Shown: positions 1 to 6,612, counted from the stretch's first letter. The stretch is DNA of 64,000 nt from a virus (IMGVR_UViG_3300049846_001128:1-64000); one strand, 5' to 3'. Made by a program: numbers and translations. The notes: generated by a model from the sequence alone, not told the origin.

Positions 1-354
1 GCTACGAAGTCGGCTATAAAGTTGGCTATCAAGTTGGCTATCAAGTTGGCTATAAAGTTGGCTATCAAGTTGGCTATAAAGTTGGCTACGAAGTCGGCTA
101 TAAAGTCGGCTATCAAGTTGGCTATCAAGTTGGCTATAAAGTTGGCTATTCATAAAAATCTGACAAGCCATCGGAGAATCTAAAAACAAAACAGTCTTAG
201 GTTTTTGCACTTGCATTATTTTTTCATAAAGAAAATTGATAGCATTTGTGGCTTTTTCTCTGTCAATAGTTTCAACTCTTCTACCAACTTTAAGCCATTT
301 ATCTAAGTACAGGGGAATTTGTTCTTCTTGAGCTTTAGTTAAAGACTTAATCAT
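1..354 (-). CDS. DUF6745-like protein with tetrapeptide repeats (partial, cut by window edge)
   Basis: The reading frame starts at ATG 354, behind GGAG at 361-364, and stays open to the left edge. The first 66 residues resemble the start of DUF6745-type proteins: a P-L-Y-x-x-K-W-L motif, then a D-R-E-K-A-x-x-A-I-x-x-L-Y stretch and L-D-S-P. From there it enters about a dozen S-[QR]-L-[YDR] tetrapeptides encoded by a 12-bp tandem repeat. As I recall, similar repeats follow the same N-terminal motif in other family members. Function unknown. The C-terminus lies outside the window. It has its own promoter and a terminator-like hairpin in its leader. Confidence 0.65.
   Translation of the reverse strand, partial: MIKSLTKAQEEQIPLYLDKWLKVGRRVETIDREKATNAINFLYEKIMQVQKPKTVLFLDSPMACQIFMNSQLYSQLDSQLDSRLYSRLRSQLYSQLDSQLYSQLDSQLDSQLYSRLRS
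3..150. repeat. 12-bp tandem repeat array (about 12 units)
   Basis: Units of the type GTTGGCTATAAA, GTTGGCTATCAA and GTCGGCTATAAA follow one another with few changes. Differences fall mainly at the third base of each triplet and at one variable codon. On the minus strand the units encode S-Q-L-Y, S-Q-L-D and S-R-L-R in frame with the gene starting at 354. On the plus strand the same bases are also open (Y-K-V-G repeats). The array continues past the window edge. Confidence 0.9.
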
Positions 355-367
355 TTAATACTCCAGT

Positions 368-402
368 AAAAAAGCTGGGAGAGGAATTTACCTCATCCCA
401 GC
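368..402 (-). terminator. Intrinsic terminator or attenuator in the leader of the left-edge gene
   Basis: On the minus strand a GCTGGGA...TCCCAGC-type stem (374-402), about 11 bp with one bulge and a 6-nt loop, is followed directly by six T (complement of 368-373). It lies between the promoter at 416-444 (predicted start near 409) and the ribosome site at 361-364. It would therefore stop most transcripts about 40 nt from the start unless it is read through. Confidence 0.7.
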
Positions 403-415
403 CGGTGATGACACA

Positions 416-444
416 AGTATACAGGAGGAAAAACACTGTGTCAA
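416..444 (-). promoter_or_regulatory. sigma70 promoter, minus strand
   Basis: TTGACA (439-444), a 17-bp spacer and TATACT (416-421) on the minus strand. It sits immediately beyond the stop codon of the AAA+ gene and fires toward the left-edge gene. Confidence 0.8.
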
Positions 445-1590
445 TTACTTTTTAGCATTTTCTTCGCTTGCTTTATAAGCGTCTTTTGACTTCTTAGCTT
501 CTAAACAACGATCAATCAAGTCTTTCTTAGTGTGTAAGTTTTCAAGCAAAACTTGGTTTGTGGTAAATTCTTGAACGTTTTTAAGATTTACCAGTGATGC
601 GTAACAGTTCTCAATAGGAGAGTCCATTAGGAAGTTATAGTAATTGTCAACTTGCTCTTTAGTCAAAGTCTTGTCTTCTAACAAACGCTTTAGCTCTTCA
701 ATAGCACTGTTAGAAACTTGAGAAACAATGTCAGTTCTTGGAGTTTCAAGCTCCTCGCCAGTCTTAGGGTTTTTGAAGTAGCTAACGTAAGTGTTTCTTA
801 CTTTGTTATATTGGTTAAGAATTTCCTTACCATCAACAATCTTGGCTTGACTCTCCTTCCAAGCACCATAAGCAATCATAGCTGTTGTACCAACAATTCC
901 CATGCCGCATTCACGGAAAAGATTGTCAGGAATTCCAGTGTTCTCAAGCTTTTGTAAACGATCCCAAGAACGTCGAGAAGGTTTAACAAAGTCAAGAGTA
1001 ACAGGGGCAAGGTCTAACTCCTCAAGAAGTTTTGTTTGAGTCTGAAGGAATCGAGAAATAGGACTATCTCCGTATTTCTTAGCCATGAATGAATGGAATT
1101 CTTCATGAGTCGGATCAAGGTTAATGTGAACAAAGCGATCAGCAAAAGCTTTGTCGGCAAAGTCAAGCACTGAATAATCATCTGTAGCAGGATTCATTGC
1201 CATAATGATCATCGAGTCAGCCGGAAGTTCATAATCGTGAAGTGTACCTTCCAAAGCAAGCTGGAAAATAGCCTGTAAAAGGTCTTTTGAAGCTCTGTTA
1301 AGCTCGTCAAAGAATAAGATTGACTTAGGCTTTTTAGGAAGCTTAGCCGGGTGAATAAAGCTAACTGAAAGAGCTTTGCCATCTTTGTTGCGATTAAATT
1401 CTGGTAGTCCCAAAATGTCGCCGGTATCTGCCATCTGCCCTAGAAAGTAAGGGTGAAATGAGTAGCCGTTCTCTTTTGCATACTGAGCGACAACGGATGA
1501 CTTACCAATGCCGTGTTTACCGATGATATTTGGTACAAGTCCGGCTTCTTTAAGAAATGGAATAACAGTTTGAAGTTGCGTGATGTTCAT
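445..1590 (-). CDS. AAA+ ATPase, MoxR-like
   Basis: 381 aa from the ATG at 1590, chosen because AGGAGG lies 5-6 nt upstream; an in-frame start at 1617 has no such site. Walker A is G-K-H-G-I-G-K-S-S (24-32), Walker B is I-L-F-F-D-E (91-96), a sensor-1 Asn lies in A-M-N-P (about 133) and an arginine-finger candidate in A-D-R-F (about 152). This is the order of MoxR/AAA_5 ATPases, which remodel or activate partner proteins using ATP. No VWA partner is recognisable nearby, so the substrate is unknown. Confidence 0.85.
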   Translation of the reverse strand: MNITQLQTVIPFLKEAGLVPNIIGKHGIGKSSVVAQYAKENGYSFHPYFLGQMADTGDILGLPEFNRNKDGKALSVSFIHPAKLPKKPKSILFFDELNRASKDLLQAIFQLALEGTLHDYELPADSMIIMAMNPATDDYSVLDFADKAFADRFVHINLDPTHEEFHSFMAKKYGDSPISRFLQTQTKLLEELDLAPVTLDFVKPSRRSWDRLQKLENTGIPDNLFRECGMGIVGTTAMIAYGAWKESQAKIVDGKEILNQYNKVRNTYVSYFKNPKTGEELETPRTDIVSQVSNSAIEELKRLLEDKTLTKEQVDNYYNFLMDSPIENCYASLVNLKNVQEFTTNQVLLENLHTKKDLIDRCLEAKKSKDAYKASEENAKK

Positions 1591-1624
1591 TATTTCCTCC
1601 TGTGGAAAGTTAATCACTTAAATT

Positions 1625-1653
1625 AGTATAGCTTATTTAATTTCCTGTGTCAA
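1625..1653 (-). promoter_or_regulatory. sigma70 promoter for the AAA+ gene
   Basis: TTGACA (1648-1653), a 17-bp spacer and TATACT (1625-1630) on the minus strand, placed over the last codons of the upstream gene, 35 bp before the ATPase start. Confidence 0.8.
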
Positions 1654-2112
1654 ACTAATTCTATTAAAATTCTTGCTTTTATTTTCACAAACAACTAGCT
1701 TTTTTTCCACCAGTTTTTTTAAAGCTTTAATACTAGTTTTATAATTCATATTTAACATTGGCAAAAGTTTAGTCAATCCGTTAACTTCACCGGCTTCTTT
1801 AATAGCCGAGTAAAGCATGAATTCACTCGGAGTTAAGTCTGAAAAGAGTTTAGACAAAGGCTTTATTGGAGCTTTTACTTCCCGCTCTTTGTGAATGCGC
1901 TTAGCTTTTACCTTTTTCTGCTTTCCATCAACGATTAAATCAATGGTAAGTTCTTGCCCACCGACTAATATCCTTCTTCCTTTCGGAGTCATTCCTAAAA
2001 TCTCAACTTCAGTGCTGGAAGAAAAGCCCAAGATTGGAGTTGCTTTAAAAATGCTGTTGAAAGTTCCAACGTCTTGAAAAGGTTTTGACTCAAATAATTC
2101 AATTAAATTCAT
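1633..2112 (-). CDS. Hypothetical protein with C-terminal winged-helix-like region
   Basis: 159 aa, not recognised. Residues 1-80 are mixed beta/alpha. Residues about 88-155 read like a MarR- or replication-protein-like winged helix: a helix after T-P-S-E-F, a second around L-L-P-M-L, then a Lys-rich recognition-like helix. A DNA-binding role is an inference. The ATG overlaps the stop of the preceding 50-aa gene (ATGA), so the two are probably translationally coupled. Confidence 0.6.
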   Translation of the reverse strand: MNLIELFESKPFQDVGTFNSIFKATPILGFSSSTEVEILGMTPKGRRILVGGQELTIDLIVDGKQKKVKAKRIHKEREVKAPIKPLSKLFSDLTPSEFMLYSAIKEAGEVNGLTKLLPMLNMNYKTSIKALKKLVEKKLVVCENKSKNFNRISLTQEIK

Positions 2113-2261
2113 TTGCTAATCCTTTTACACTGGTAAGTGCCTTTTACAATCTTAGCGTAGCTTTTTCCCACTTTATCACAATTTGCTTTGTTAATAAAAT
2201 GGTAGCCGTGAGTTACGCTCCCGTGTACCATCATAACAGTTAAGACGTAATATGTCAACAT
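2109..2261 (-). CDS. Small hypothetical protein, 50 aa
   Basis: An ATG at 2261 lies 6-7 nt after GAGGT, which is inside the last codons of the upstream gene; the stop overlaps the next start (ATGA). The N-terminus is hydrophobic (Y-Y-V-L-T-V-M-M-V), followed by a Lys- and Cys-containing tail, so it may be a small exported or membrane peptide. No family recognised. The coupled start and stop support it as real. Confidence 0.6.
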   Translation of the reverse strand: MLTYYVLTVMMVHGSVTHGYHFINKANCDKVGKSYAKIVKGTYQCKRISK

Positions 2262-2554
2262 AAAGCTACCTCTAAATCAGTGGCTTTCCTTACAATGTAG
2301 ATGCTGGCAATTGCTTTACCTTCATACAAGCTAGTGTGCCAAGCTTTTATATAAGGTGAATTAGAGTGTACTAAAACTGCAGGATAATCCGAAGAATTTA
2401 AAATGCTTTGATTTGTTGAACAATCAAACCAAGTTGCTACAACTTTTCCAACAAAACTCTCACCATCCCAGTTTGATGTAGTGTTAAAAACGTACCAACC
2501 ACACTCAACTTCCCCGAGTTTTAGCGTAGCCTTTTCTCGTAAATTCTTTTCCAA
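2255..2554 (-). CDS. Hypothetical protein with C-terminal L-x-x-A-L tail
   Basis: About 99 aa. Only TTG codons are available near the start; TTG 2554 lies 6 nt after AGGAG, better than TTG 2560. The gene overlaps the upstream one by about 50 bp. The product is mostly beta (many W, Y, V) and ends D-L-E-V-A-L-C, one of the L-x-x-A-L tails found across the minus-strand genes. The codons of that tail supply GAGGT for the next gene. Confidence 0.5.
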   Translation of the reverse strand: MEKNLREKATLKLGEVECGWYVFNTTSNWDGESFVGKVVATWFDCSTNQSILNSSDYPAVLVHSNSPYIKAWHTSLYEGKAIASIYIVRKATDLEVALC

Positions 2555-2774
2555 ATTCAACTCCTAACTCAATTAAGTTTCTTCTAACAGCTCGCCTTAA
2601 AACATTCCTATTCATGGAAAATCCACTTCGCACAACGTTCCTACGCTTTGCGTTGTAAATCTTCCACTCACCAATAGTATAACACACTGTTGCAAAATAT
2701 TCAACACCTTTTTTGGTCTTAAGCGTATTGCTTTTTAACAAGCCTTTGTGTTCTTTGTAGCTAATGCGAATCAT
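2505..2774 (-). CDS. Basic hypothetical protein, 89 aa
   Basis: The ATG at 2774 overlaps the stop of the PhaR-like gene (TAATG). The product is strongly basic, with K-R-R-N-V-V-R and R-R-A-V-R-R-N stretches, suggesting nucleic-acid binding. No family recognised. A sigma70-like promoter for downstream genes lies inside it. Confidence 0.55.
   Translation of the reverse strand: MIRISYKEHKGLLKSNTLKTKKGVEYFATVCYTIGEWKIYNAKRRNVVRSGFSMNRNVLRRAVRRNLIELGVEFGKEFTRKGYAKTRGS
2676..2704 (-). promoter_or_regulatory. sigma70-like promoter, minus strand, inside a gene
   Basis: TTGAAT (2699-2704), a 17-bp spacer and TATACT (2676-2681). It would serve the genes at 2255-2554 and 2109-2261. Confidence 0.55.
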
Positions 2775-2998
2775 TAAACATTTCCCAAAGCCTTTTTTAT
2801 TTCAGCCATGTCAAGCTTAGAAACTGCAATAGCTTGTTTCACAACTTTTTGGGTTACGTCTTCTCCAGTTCCTTTTTGAGTCACGGTTACACCTTCACCA
2901 TTGGCAAGTTTTGACAAAAGAACGTCAAGATTGACATATTTCTTCTGGGAAAGTGAGTAAGTTTTACGGTTAGAGTAGCGAATAAATTGTTCTTTCAT
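2774..2998 (-). CDS. PhaR/PHB_acc_N-like DNA-binding domain protein
   Basis: 74 aa. R-Y-S-N-R-K-x-Y near the N-terminus, then K-Y-V-N-L-D and G-E-x-V-x-V-x-x-x-G-T-G-E-D-V-T, match the N-terminal DNA-binding domain of polyhydroxyalkanoate synthesis regulators (PhaR, PF07879). Only that domain is present; the C-terminal accumulation part is missing. Likely a small DNA-binding regulator acting on host or phage promoters, though the target is unknown. Good AGGAG site upstream. Confidence 0.75.
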   Translation of the reverse strand: MKEQFIRYSNRKTYSLSQKKYVNLDVLLSKLANGEGVTVTQKGTGEDVTQKVVKQAIAVSKLDMAEIKKALGNV

Positions 2999-3007
2999 AA
3001 TTTTCTC

Positions 3008-3151
3008 CTATTGTACTGTTAAGTAAATTGTATTTCCATTTAGTTGCTCAACGAGTTCAAAAAGCTCAGCTTCTAACATTTTACGCTCAATTTCTGTTTT
3101 TGCCAAGTCAAGCTTTTCACACGTTTGGTCAATTTTTTGTTCAATATTCAT
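3008..3151 (-). CDS. Small hypothetical protein, 47 aa
   Basis: The ATG at 3151 follows AGGAG by 5 nt. The product is a predicted amphipathic or coiled-coil peptide rich in E, K and L. No family recognised. Compact spacing to both neighbours supports it. Confidence 0.6.
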   Translation of the reverse strand: MNIEQKIDQTCEKLDLAKTEIERKMLEAELFELVEQLNGNTIYLTVQ

Positions 3152-3158
3152 AAAGCTC

Positions 3159-3401
3159 CTAAAGTTTGCAAAGTTTAATGTTTTCAATAACTATAACTGA
3201 TTTTCCATCTTTTAAGCATTGACGCTTTGCTTCATTCCCATTTACAACGTCTGAAGTAACTCCGATTATAACTGCGGTAATAATTAAAACTATAACACTT
3301 CCGGCAAAAAACTCTCCCTCTTCTTGTCTAAATCCTAAAACAGCTAAGAGAATTGCCACTAAAATAAAAACTCCCAAAATGCCTCCAACTATAATTTCCA
3401 T
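3159..3401 (-). CDS. Small membrane protein, 80 aa, two TM segments
   Basis: The ATG at 3401 lies 5 nt after AAGGAG and is preferred over an upstream in-frame ATG at 3452 with no site. Two hydrophobic segments: about 4-20 (I-V-G-G-I-L-G-V-F-I-L-V) and about 33-52 (G-S-V-I-V-L-I-I-T-A-V). The tail is soluble with two Cys. Function unknown. Confidence 0.65.
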   Translation of the reverse strand: MEIIVGGILGVFILVAILLAVLGFRQEEGEFFAGSVIVLIITAVIIGVTSDVVNGNEAKRQCLKDGKSVIVIENIKLCKL

Positions 3402-3432
3402 AAAGCTCCTTTTAAATGCTTTCCTCAAATAA

Positions 3433-3462
3433 ATTATAAACCAACTTAGCACACAATGTCAA
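3433..3462 (-). promoter_or_regulatory. sigma70 promoter, minus strand
   Basis: TTGACA (3457-3462), an 18-bp spacer and TATAAT (3433-3438). Both hexamers are perfect; drives the membrane protein gene starting at 3401. Confidence 0.75.
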
Positions 3463-3475
3463 CAAAAAATAAACA

Positions 3476-3556
3476 CTAATTAAAACCAAGAATAACTCCT
3501 TGCAAAAGCATTGCTAAGTGAATTGTAACTAAGCCTAAGATTAAATACTTTGCCAT
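3476..3556 (-). CDS. 26-aa hydrophobic micropeptide
   Basis: The ATG at 3556 is directly after the stop of the upstream gene, whose last codons provide GAGGT about 7 nt upstream. The whole peptide is a single predicted transmembrane helix (L-I-L-G-L-V-T-I-H-L-A). Very short, so real status is uncertain, but the coupled start argues for it. Confidence 0.45.
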   Translation of the reverse strand: MAKYLILGLVTIHLAMLLQGVILGFN

Positions 3557-3898
3557 TTAAACTACCTCAAAAGTTTTGCCCGTAGTCTTGTCTTTAAAAA
3601 AGCCTTTATCCTTGCTAGGAGTTAACGCTTCTCTAAAAGTACCTAGCTTTTTGCCGCTTTTTCCGGCTTTACCGTCGTTTTCAACTACCATTGAAACGCT
3701 TAGCTTGGCTTTCTTTAAAAATGCGTTTAAAGCCTTTTCCTCGGTTTTATTTCCAGCCTCTATAACTAGTACCGAGTTAGTACCGTCGGCATTGACTCTT
3801 TCAATCTGGCGAAAATTGTAGCCTTGGGAAAGAACAAAGCCAACTAAGTCACGGCGAAGTTCTGGAATAATGTTTAAGTCAATAAAAATTGTTTTCAT
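3557..3898 (-). CDS. Hypothetical protein, 113 aa
   Basis: The ATG overlaps the stop of the preceding gene (ATGA). Predicted alternating beta and alpha in the first 75 residues, then a Lys/Gly linker (G-K-S-G-K-K) and a short C-terminal part ending F-E-V-V. No family recognised. Confidence 0.6.
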   Translation of the reverse strand: MKTIFIDLNIIPELRRDLVGFVLSQGYNFRQIERVNADGTNSVLVIEAGNKTEEKALNAFLKKAKLSVSMVVENDGKAGKSGKKLGTFREALTPSKDKGFFKDKTTGKTFEVV

Positions 3899-4074
3899 TT
3901 TACCTTCTTTTCAATGCTTTCAATGTTATAAAGCTCGTTGATTGCTTTTTCTTTGCTAACTTGACTTTGACTCATTGCACCGATTCTTACAACAGTTTTT
4001 TGATTGTCTAAAGCTTTTTTCAAAACTTCCACTTCTCTTTCATTTAACGTAATTGTCTTTTCTTTCTTTGCCAT
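3895..4074 (-). CDS. Small hypothetical protein, 59 aa
   Basis: The ATG at 4074 follows GGAGG by 5 nt. A charged, predicted two-helix protein (T-L-N-E-R-E-V-E-V-L-K-K-A-L). The first helix resembles a short regulatory or ribbon-helix motif, but no family can be named. Served by the promoter at 4104-4132. Confidence 0.6.
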   Translation of the reverse strand: MAKKEKTITLNEREVEVLKKALDNQKTVVRIGAMSQSQVSKEKAINELYNIESIEKKVK

Positions 4075-4103
4075 AAGTTCCTCCCTCGGCTACCGCCTAA
4101 CTC

Positions 4104-4132
4104 ATTTTAACACAGTGCTTAATTTTTTGCAA
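4104..4132 (-). promoter_or_regulatory. sigma70-like promoter, minus strand
   Basis: TTGCAA (4127-4132), a 17-bp spacer and TAAAAT (4104-4109), overlapping the 3' end of the denV-like gene. Confidence 0.5.
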
Positions 4133-4499
4133 GTCTTTCTTTAATTCTTTGCCGATTTATTTCCATAGCCTCGGCAGTCGGTTGATAATCATTATAAAAC
4201 TGCTTAGGACAGTCTTTAAAAATGCTTGAGTCAAGGTAGCTAGGGTTATAGCCGCGCCTAAGCATTTCCGCCACTAAAGCCTCAAAACGCTTCTCTAGGA
4301 ATTGCATTTTATCCATGAAGAATTTTACATGCCCACTTCCAAGCTTGTATTCACTAGGAATTTCTGCCATGCTAAAAGGCTTTCCCTTGCGGCTAAGCGA
4401 CGTTTTTAGGTTAGTAGGAAGACGAGTTATCTCCCTGTACTCGGCGATTAAATGCTGGCGAGTTAATTCCTCTACTGGAACGACATTAATTCTTGTCAC
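4119..4499 (-). CDS. denV: Pyrimidine-dimer DNA glycosylase (T4 endonuclease V-like)
   Basis: 126 aa, GTG start at 4499 with GGAG just upstream. It aligns end to end by eye with T4 DenV (138 aa): M-T-R-I-N at the start, Q-H-L-x-A-E-Y-R-E (15-23), G-x-G-H-V-x-F-F-x-D-K (about 54-64) and A-E-x-L-x-R-G-x-N. Catalytic Thr2 and Glu23 are present, as are Arg3, His16, Arg22 and Arg26. DenV cuts the glycosyl bond at UV cyclobutane dimers and then nicks the strand, so this protects phage DNA from UV damage. The last dozen or so residues of T4 DenV, including W-Y-K-Y-Y, are absent. Confidence 0.93.
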   Translation of the reverse strand: MTRINVVPVEELTRQHLIAEYREITRLPTNLKTSLSRKGKPFSMAEIPSEYKLGSGHVKFFMDKMQFLEKRFEALVAEMLRRGYNPSYLDSSIFKDCPKQFYNDYQPTAEAMEINRQRIKERLAKN

Positions 4500-4506
4500 A
4501 AAACTC

Positions 4507-4788
4507 CTAGGTTAAAGCCATCCGTAAAGCATACTGACCGGTTACTTCTTTCTTATTATAACGCAATGTAACAATTCTGTCAAGGGGGATCGTTCTGTAT
4601 TCCTTCTTTTTTAGGTCAAAAACGACTAAGTTTCCAACTTGCTCTGCATTGTAGCGCAAAGCCCCACCTTTCAAGGCTTTAATAACGCCAAGTCTACCGT
4701 GGATAGTTCTAACTTCTCCATTTTTCTTGACAAAAGTTGCAGAAAAGAATTTCCCTTTTAGTTCTTTTTTAAGCTGAATAATGTTCAT
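4507..4788 (-). CDS. DUF2693-like small protein
   Basis: 93 aa. F-S-A-T-F-V-K-K-N-G-E-V-R-T near the start, R-L-G-V around 33, then K-K-K-E-Y-R-T-I-P-L-D, the pattern of DUF2693-type phage proteins (small beta-rich, SH3-like). Function unknown. It ends A-L-R-M-A-L-T, close to the shared L-x-x-A-L tail. Confidence 0.65.
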   Translation of the reverse strand: MNIIQLKKELKGKFFSATFVKKNGEVRTIHGRLGVIKALKGGALRYNAEQVGNLVVFDLKKKEYRTIPLDRIVTLRYNKKEVTGQYALRMALT

Positions 4789-4793
4789 TTTTT

Positions 4794-4949
4794 TTAATCC
4801 TTTACTTCGTTTAAAATAGCATTTATTATATTTTTCAATTCAGTTTCATAATCCTCTTCTCCAGAATCTTGCCTTTCTAACTCCCATTCTAAAAGTCTAT
4901 GTAAAGTATTCCATTCATCAGAAGTAAGACCTATGTAAATTTTACTCAT
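4794..4949 (-). CDS. Small acidic protein, 51 aa
   Basis: ATG at 4949; the region upstream reads GAGGGTTTAAA. The core L-T-S-D-E-W-N-T-L-H-R-L-L-E, followed by an acidic S-G-E-E-D and a C-terminal helix, is typical of short phage proteins of unknown function. Confidence 0.6.
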   Translation of the reverse strand: MSKIYIGLTSDEWNTLHRLLEWELERQDSGEEDYETELKNIINAILNEVKD

Positions 4950-4987
4950 TTTAAACCCTCGCTGTTGAAGTTCCCTTTCTTAGCTTT

Positions 4988-5016
4988 ATTCTACGCTAAT
5001 TAACAACGCTTGTCAA
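4988..5016 (-). promoter_or_regulatory. sigma70 promoter, minus strand
   Basis: TTGACA (5011-5016), a 17-bp spacer and TAGAAT (4988-4993). The first ten spacer bases (AGCGTTGTTA) are identical to those of the promoter at 7482-7510. Confidence 0.75.
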
Positions 5017-5126
5017 TCCCTTTTGTAAAGCTTTTCATACTCGGCTTGTTTTAACTTTTGACTTTCTTCATACTTAGAAAATACCCAATAAATGAACCAG
5101 ATTTTCAAAATAAAAACTATTGGCAT
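5013..5126 (-). CDS. 37-aa membrane micropeptide
   Basis: ATG at 5126 preceded by AAGGA. One hydrophobic segment (I-V-F-I-L-K-I-W-F-I-Y-W-V-F), then a charged tail. Unknown function; short but correctly spaced in the operon. Confidence 0.5.
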   Translation of the reverse strand: MPIVFILKIWFIYWVFSKYEESQKLKQAEYEKLYKRD

Positions 5127-5128
5127 TT

Positions 5129-5446
5129 TTAATCCTTTTTTACTTCGTTTTTAAGCCTATAACAAAGCCTTCCGTCTTGATACTTCTCCCCTGTATTTAC
5201 GTTAAAAAGCTCATAAGTTCCGCAATTTTTAGTATTACTGTTGTAAATACCGCACCAAACTTTTAAGCCCACGGCAATCTTATCATCAACAAAAATTATT
5301 TTGTAATGCTTTTTTGCCCAACTATCAGACTCTTGCAAATAAACTTTATTTAGTTCAAGCTTAATTGCCTTTTCTCTTAGAAACTTTTGATACTCAAGGG
5401 CTTTTTTGTCCCAATAGTCTAACTCGTCGTCAATTTCATTTTCCAT
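5129..5446 (-). CDS. Hypothetical protein, 105 aa
   Basis: Acidic N-terminus, a helix (D-Y-W-D-K-K-A-L-E-Y), then beta-rich central and C-terminal parts. No family recognised. Only 3 nt separate it from the upstream gene. Confidence 0.55.
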   Translation of the reverse strand: MENEIDDELDYWDKKALEYQKFLREKAIKLELNKVYLQESDSWAKKHYKIIFVDDKIAVGLKVWCGIYNSNTKNCGTYELFNVNTGEKYQDGRLCYRLKNEVKKD

Positions 5447-5449
5447 AAA

Positions 5450-5686
5450 TTAATCCCTATCTTGCATTAAGTCGGCTTTTTTATCACAACAAGCGTCACA
5501 AATTTCTGCGTTATAAAGGAATTCAGTTTCTTCCCTATACTCGCCACAACAGTCACAAATTTGCAAGTTTTCAGCGCAGTCTTCGCAAACTAGCTTATTT
5601 TTTCCAGTGTAATAACTATTTGAATAATCTTTTGAGCCACAAAACTCACAAGCCTCGTCGTGAGCTATCTTAATTGTAAACGTCAT
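5450..5686 (-). CDS. Multi-CxxC zinc-binding protein
   Basis: 78 aa with four C-x-x-C pairs (C-E-F-C, C-E-D-C, C-D-C-C, C-D-A-C), enough for two structural zinc sites, treble-clef or zinc-ribbon like. Acts probably as a small nucleic-acid- or protein-binding factor; no precise family. Confidence 0.65.
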   Translation of the reverse strand: MTFTIKIAHDEACEFCGSKDYSNSYYTGKNKLVCEDCAENLQICDCCGEYREETEFLYNAEICDACCDKKADLMQDRD

Positions 5687-5708
5687 AAGTCACTCCCTTG
5701 TTAGCTTT

Positions 5709-5737
5709 AGTTTAGCATTTTTAATTCAATGCGTCAA
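5709..5737 (-). promoter_or_regulatory. sigma70-like promoter, minus strand
   Basis: TTGACG (5732-5737), a 17-bp spacer and TAAACT (5709-5714), upstream of the zinc-protein gene. Confidence 0.6.
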
Positions 5738-5740
5738 TTA

Positions 5741-6010
5741 TTATAAGTCAGACAATGCTTTTTCTTTTAAGGCTTTTTTCTTGTCTTGTATAGCATGGTA
5801 AATAATATCATGCAAAGTTTCATCATCGCCTCTTGAGTGTAAATGTCCTAAAGTTTGACCTTTGAAGTCAATCTTATAAAGGCTATTGTAACGCTCGATA
5901 ATCAAACTATCATCAAAAAAATAAATTATATTGCCTATCCAATTTTCATCAAAGCGTTGACTGCTTTTAATTCTTTCAGCTATTTTATTTACATTGTCAA
6001 GATTAAGCAT
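5741..6010 (-). CDS. Hypothetical protein, 89 aa
   Basis: Not recognised. N-terminal helix, beta-rich middle (I-I-Y-F-F-D-D-S-L-I-I), Lys/Ala-rich C-terminal helix. Reasonable start at 6010 behind GGGAG. Confidence 0.55.
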   Translation of the reverse strand: MLNLDNVNKIAERIKSSQRFDENWIGNIIYFFDDSLIIERYNSLYKIDFKGQTLGHLHSRGDDETLHDIIYHAIQDKKKALKEKALSDL

Positions 6011-6032
6011 AAATTACTCCCTTAAATTAGTT

Positions 6033-6569
6033 TTAAAACGCTTTTCCCCTAGCCCCCACCCACACCAAGGCTTGTACTTGGTGAGGCTTTAAATTCAATT
6101 CTAAGGCTACTTCTGACAGCCATTGCGAGGCTTGTTTATAACGCTTAGGAGTAATGCTTTTAAAGCCAAAAACTTTTATCATCCAACTATCTATAGTTAC
6201 GTCGTTTGACTCCATTGGCTTGTAAATATTCAAGAAAAATGCTTTAGTCTTATTGCCGCCAAGAATTTCCAAAACTTCCTTTTCAGTTTTTGCGCCAAGA
6301 ATTGCCAAGGCTTTTTTACGTTGGCTAGTGTAAGTTGCAAGATTAGCAATTGACCTAGTGGCACAGAATCTTTCCGCATCTCTTAGGTTAGTCGTAAAGA
6401 TAACCATTGGAGAAAGCGCAGAAATAATGCCCGCAGTTTGAAGCAAAGTCAAGTCGTTTCTTTCTGCCAAGTTTTTAGCATAGTCGTGAAGGATGAAATA
6501 CCAATCCAGAGAGGCTTGGTAATTAGTTTCATCAAGCTTTGCAATAATGTCATAAATCTGTTGTTTCAT
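6033..6569 (-). CDS. DUF7178-like phage protein
   Basis: About 178 aa; the second ATG (6569) has the better spacing to AAAGGA. Features seen: W-Y-x-x-x-H-D-Y-A-x-x-L-A-E-R near 25-40, A-G-I-I-S-A-L-S-P-x-x-x-x-x-x-N around 49-64, a G-G-N-K-T-K-A-F-F-N-I segment and V-T-I-D-S-W, ending Q-V-Q-A-L-V-W-V. This is the layout of a widespread all-helical phage family (DUF7178) that looks like a helix-hairpin-helix glycosylase fold. Enzymatic activity is an inference. Confidence 0.65.
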   Translation of the reverse strand: MKQQIYDIIAKLDETNYQASLDWYFILHDYAKNLAERNDLTLLQTAGIISALSPMVIFTTNLRDAERFCATRSIANLATYTSQRKKALAILGAKTEKEVLEILGGNKTKAFFLNIYKPMESNDVTIDSWMIKVFGFKSITPKRYKQASQWLSEVALELNLKPHQVQALVWVGARGKAF

Positions 6570-6612
6570 TGTCATTTCCTTTGTTAGTTGGCTATTTCCT
6601 TAGCCTTGACTC

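Noticed and set aside
3-150. CRISPR array
   Set aside because: Units are 12 bp, contiguous and coding, without spacers.
3-155. Plus-strand reading frame of Y-[KQE]-V-G repeats ending at 155
   Set aside because: The minus-strand frame has a start with a ribosome site, a recognisable N-terminal domain and a promoter; the plus-strand frame is a by-product of the 12-bp unit.
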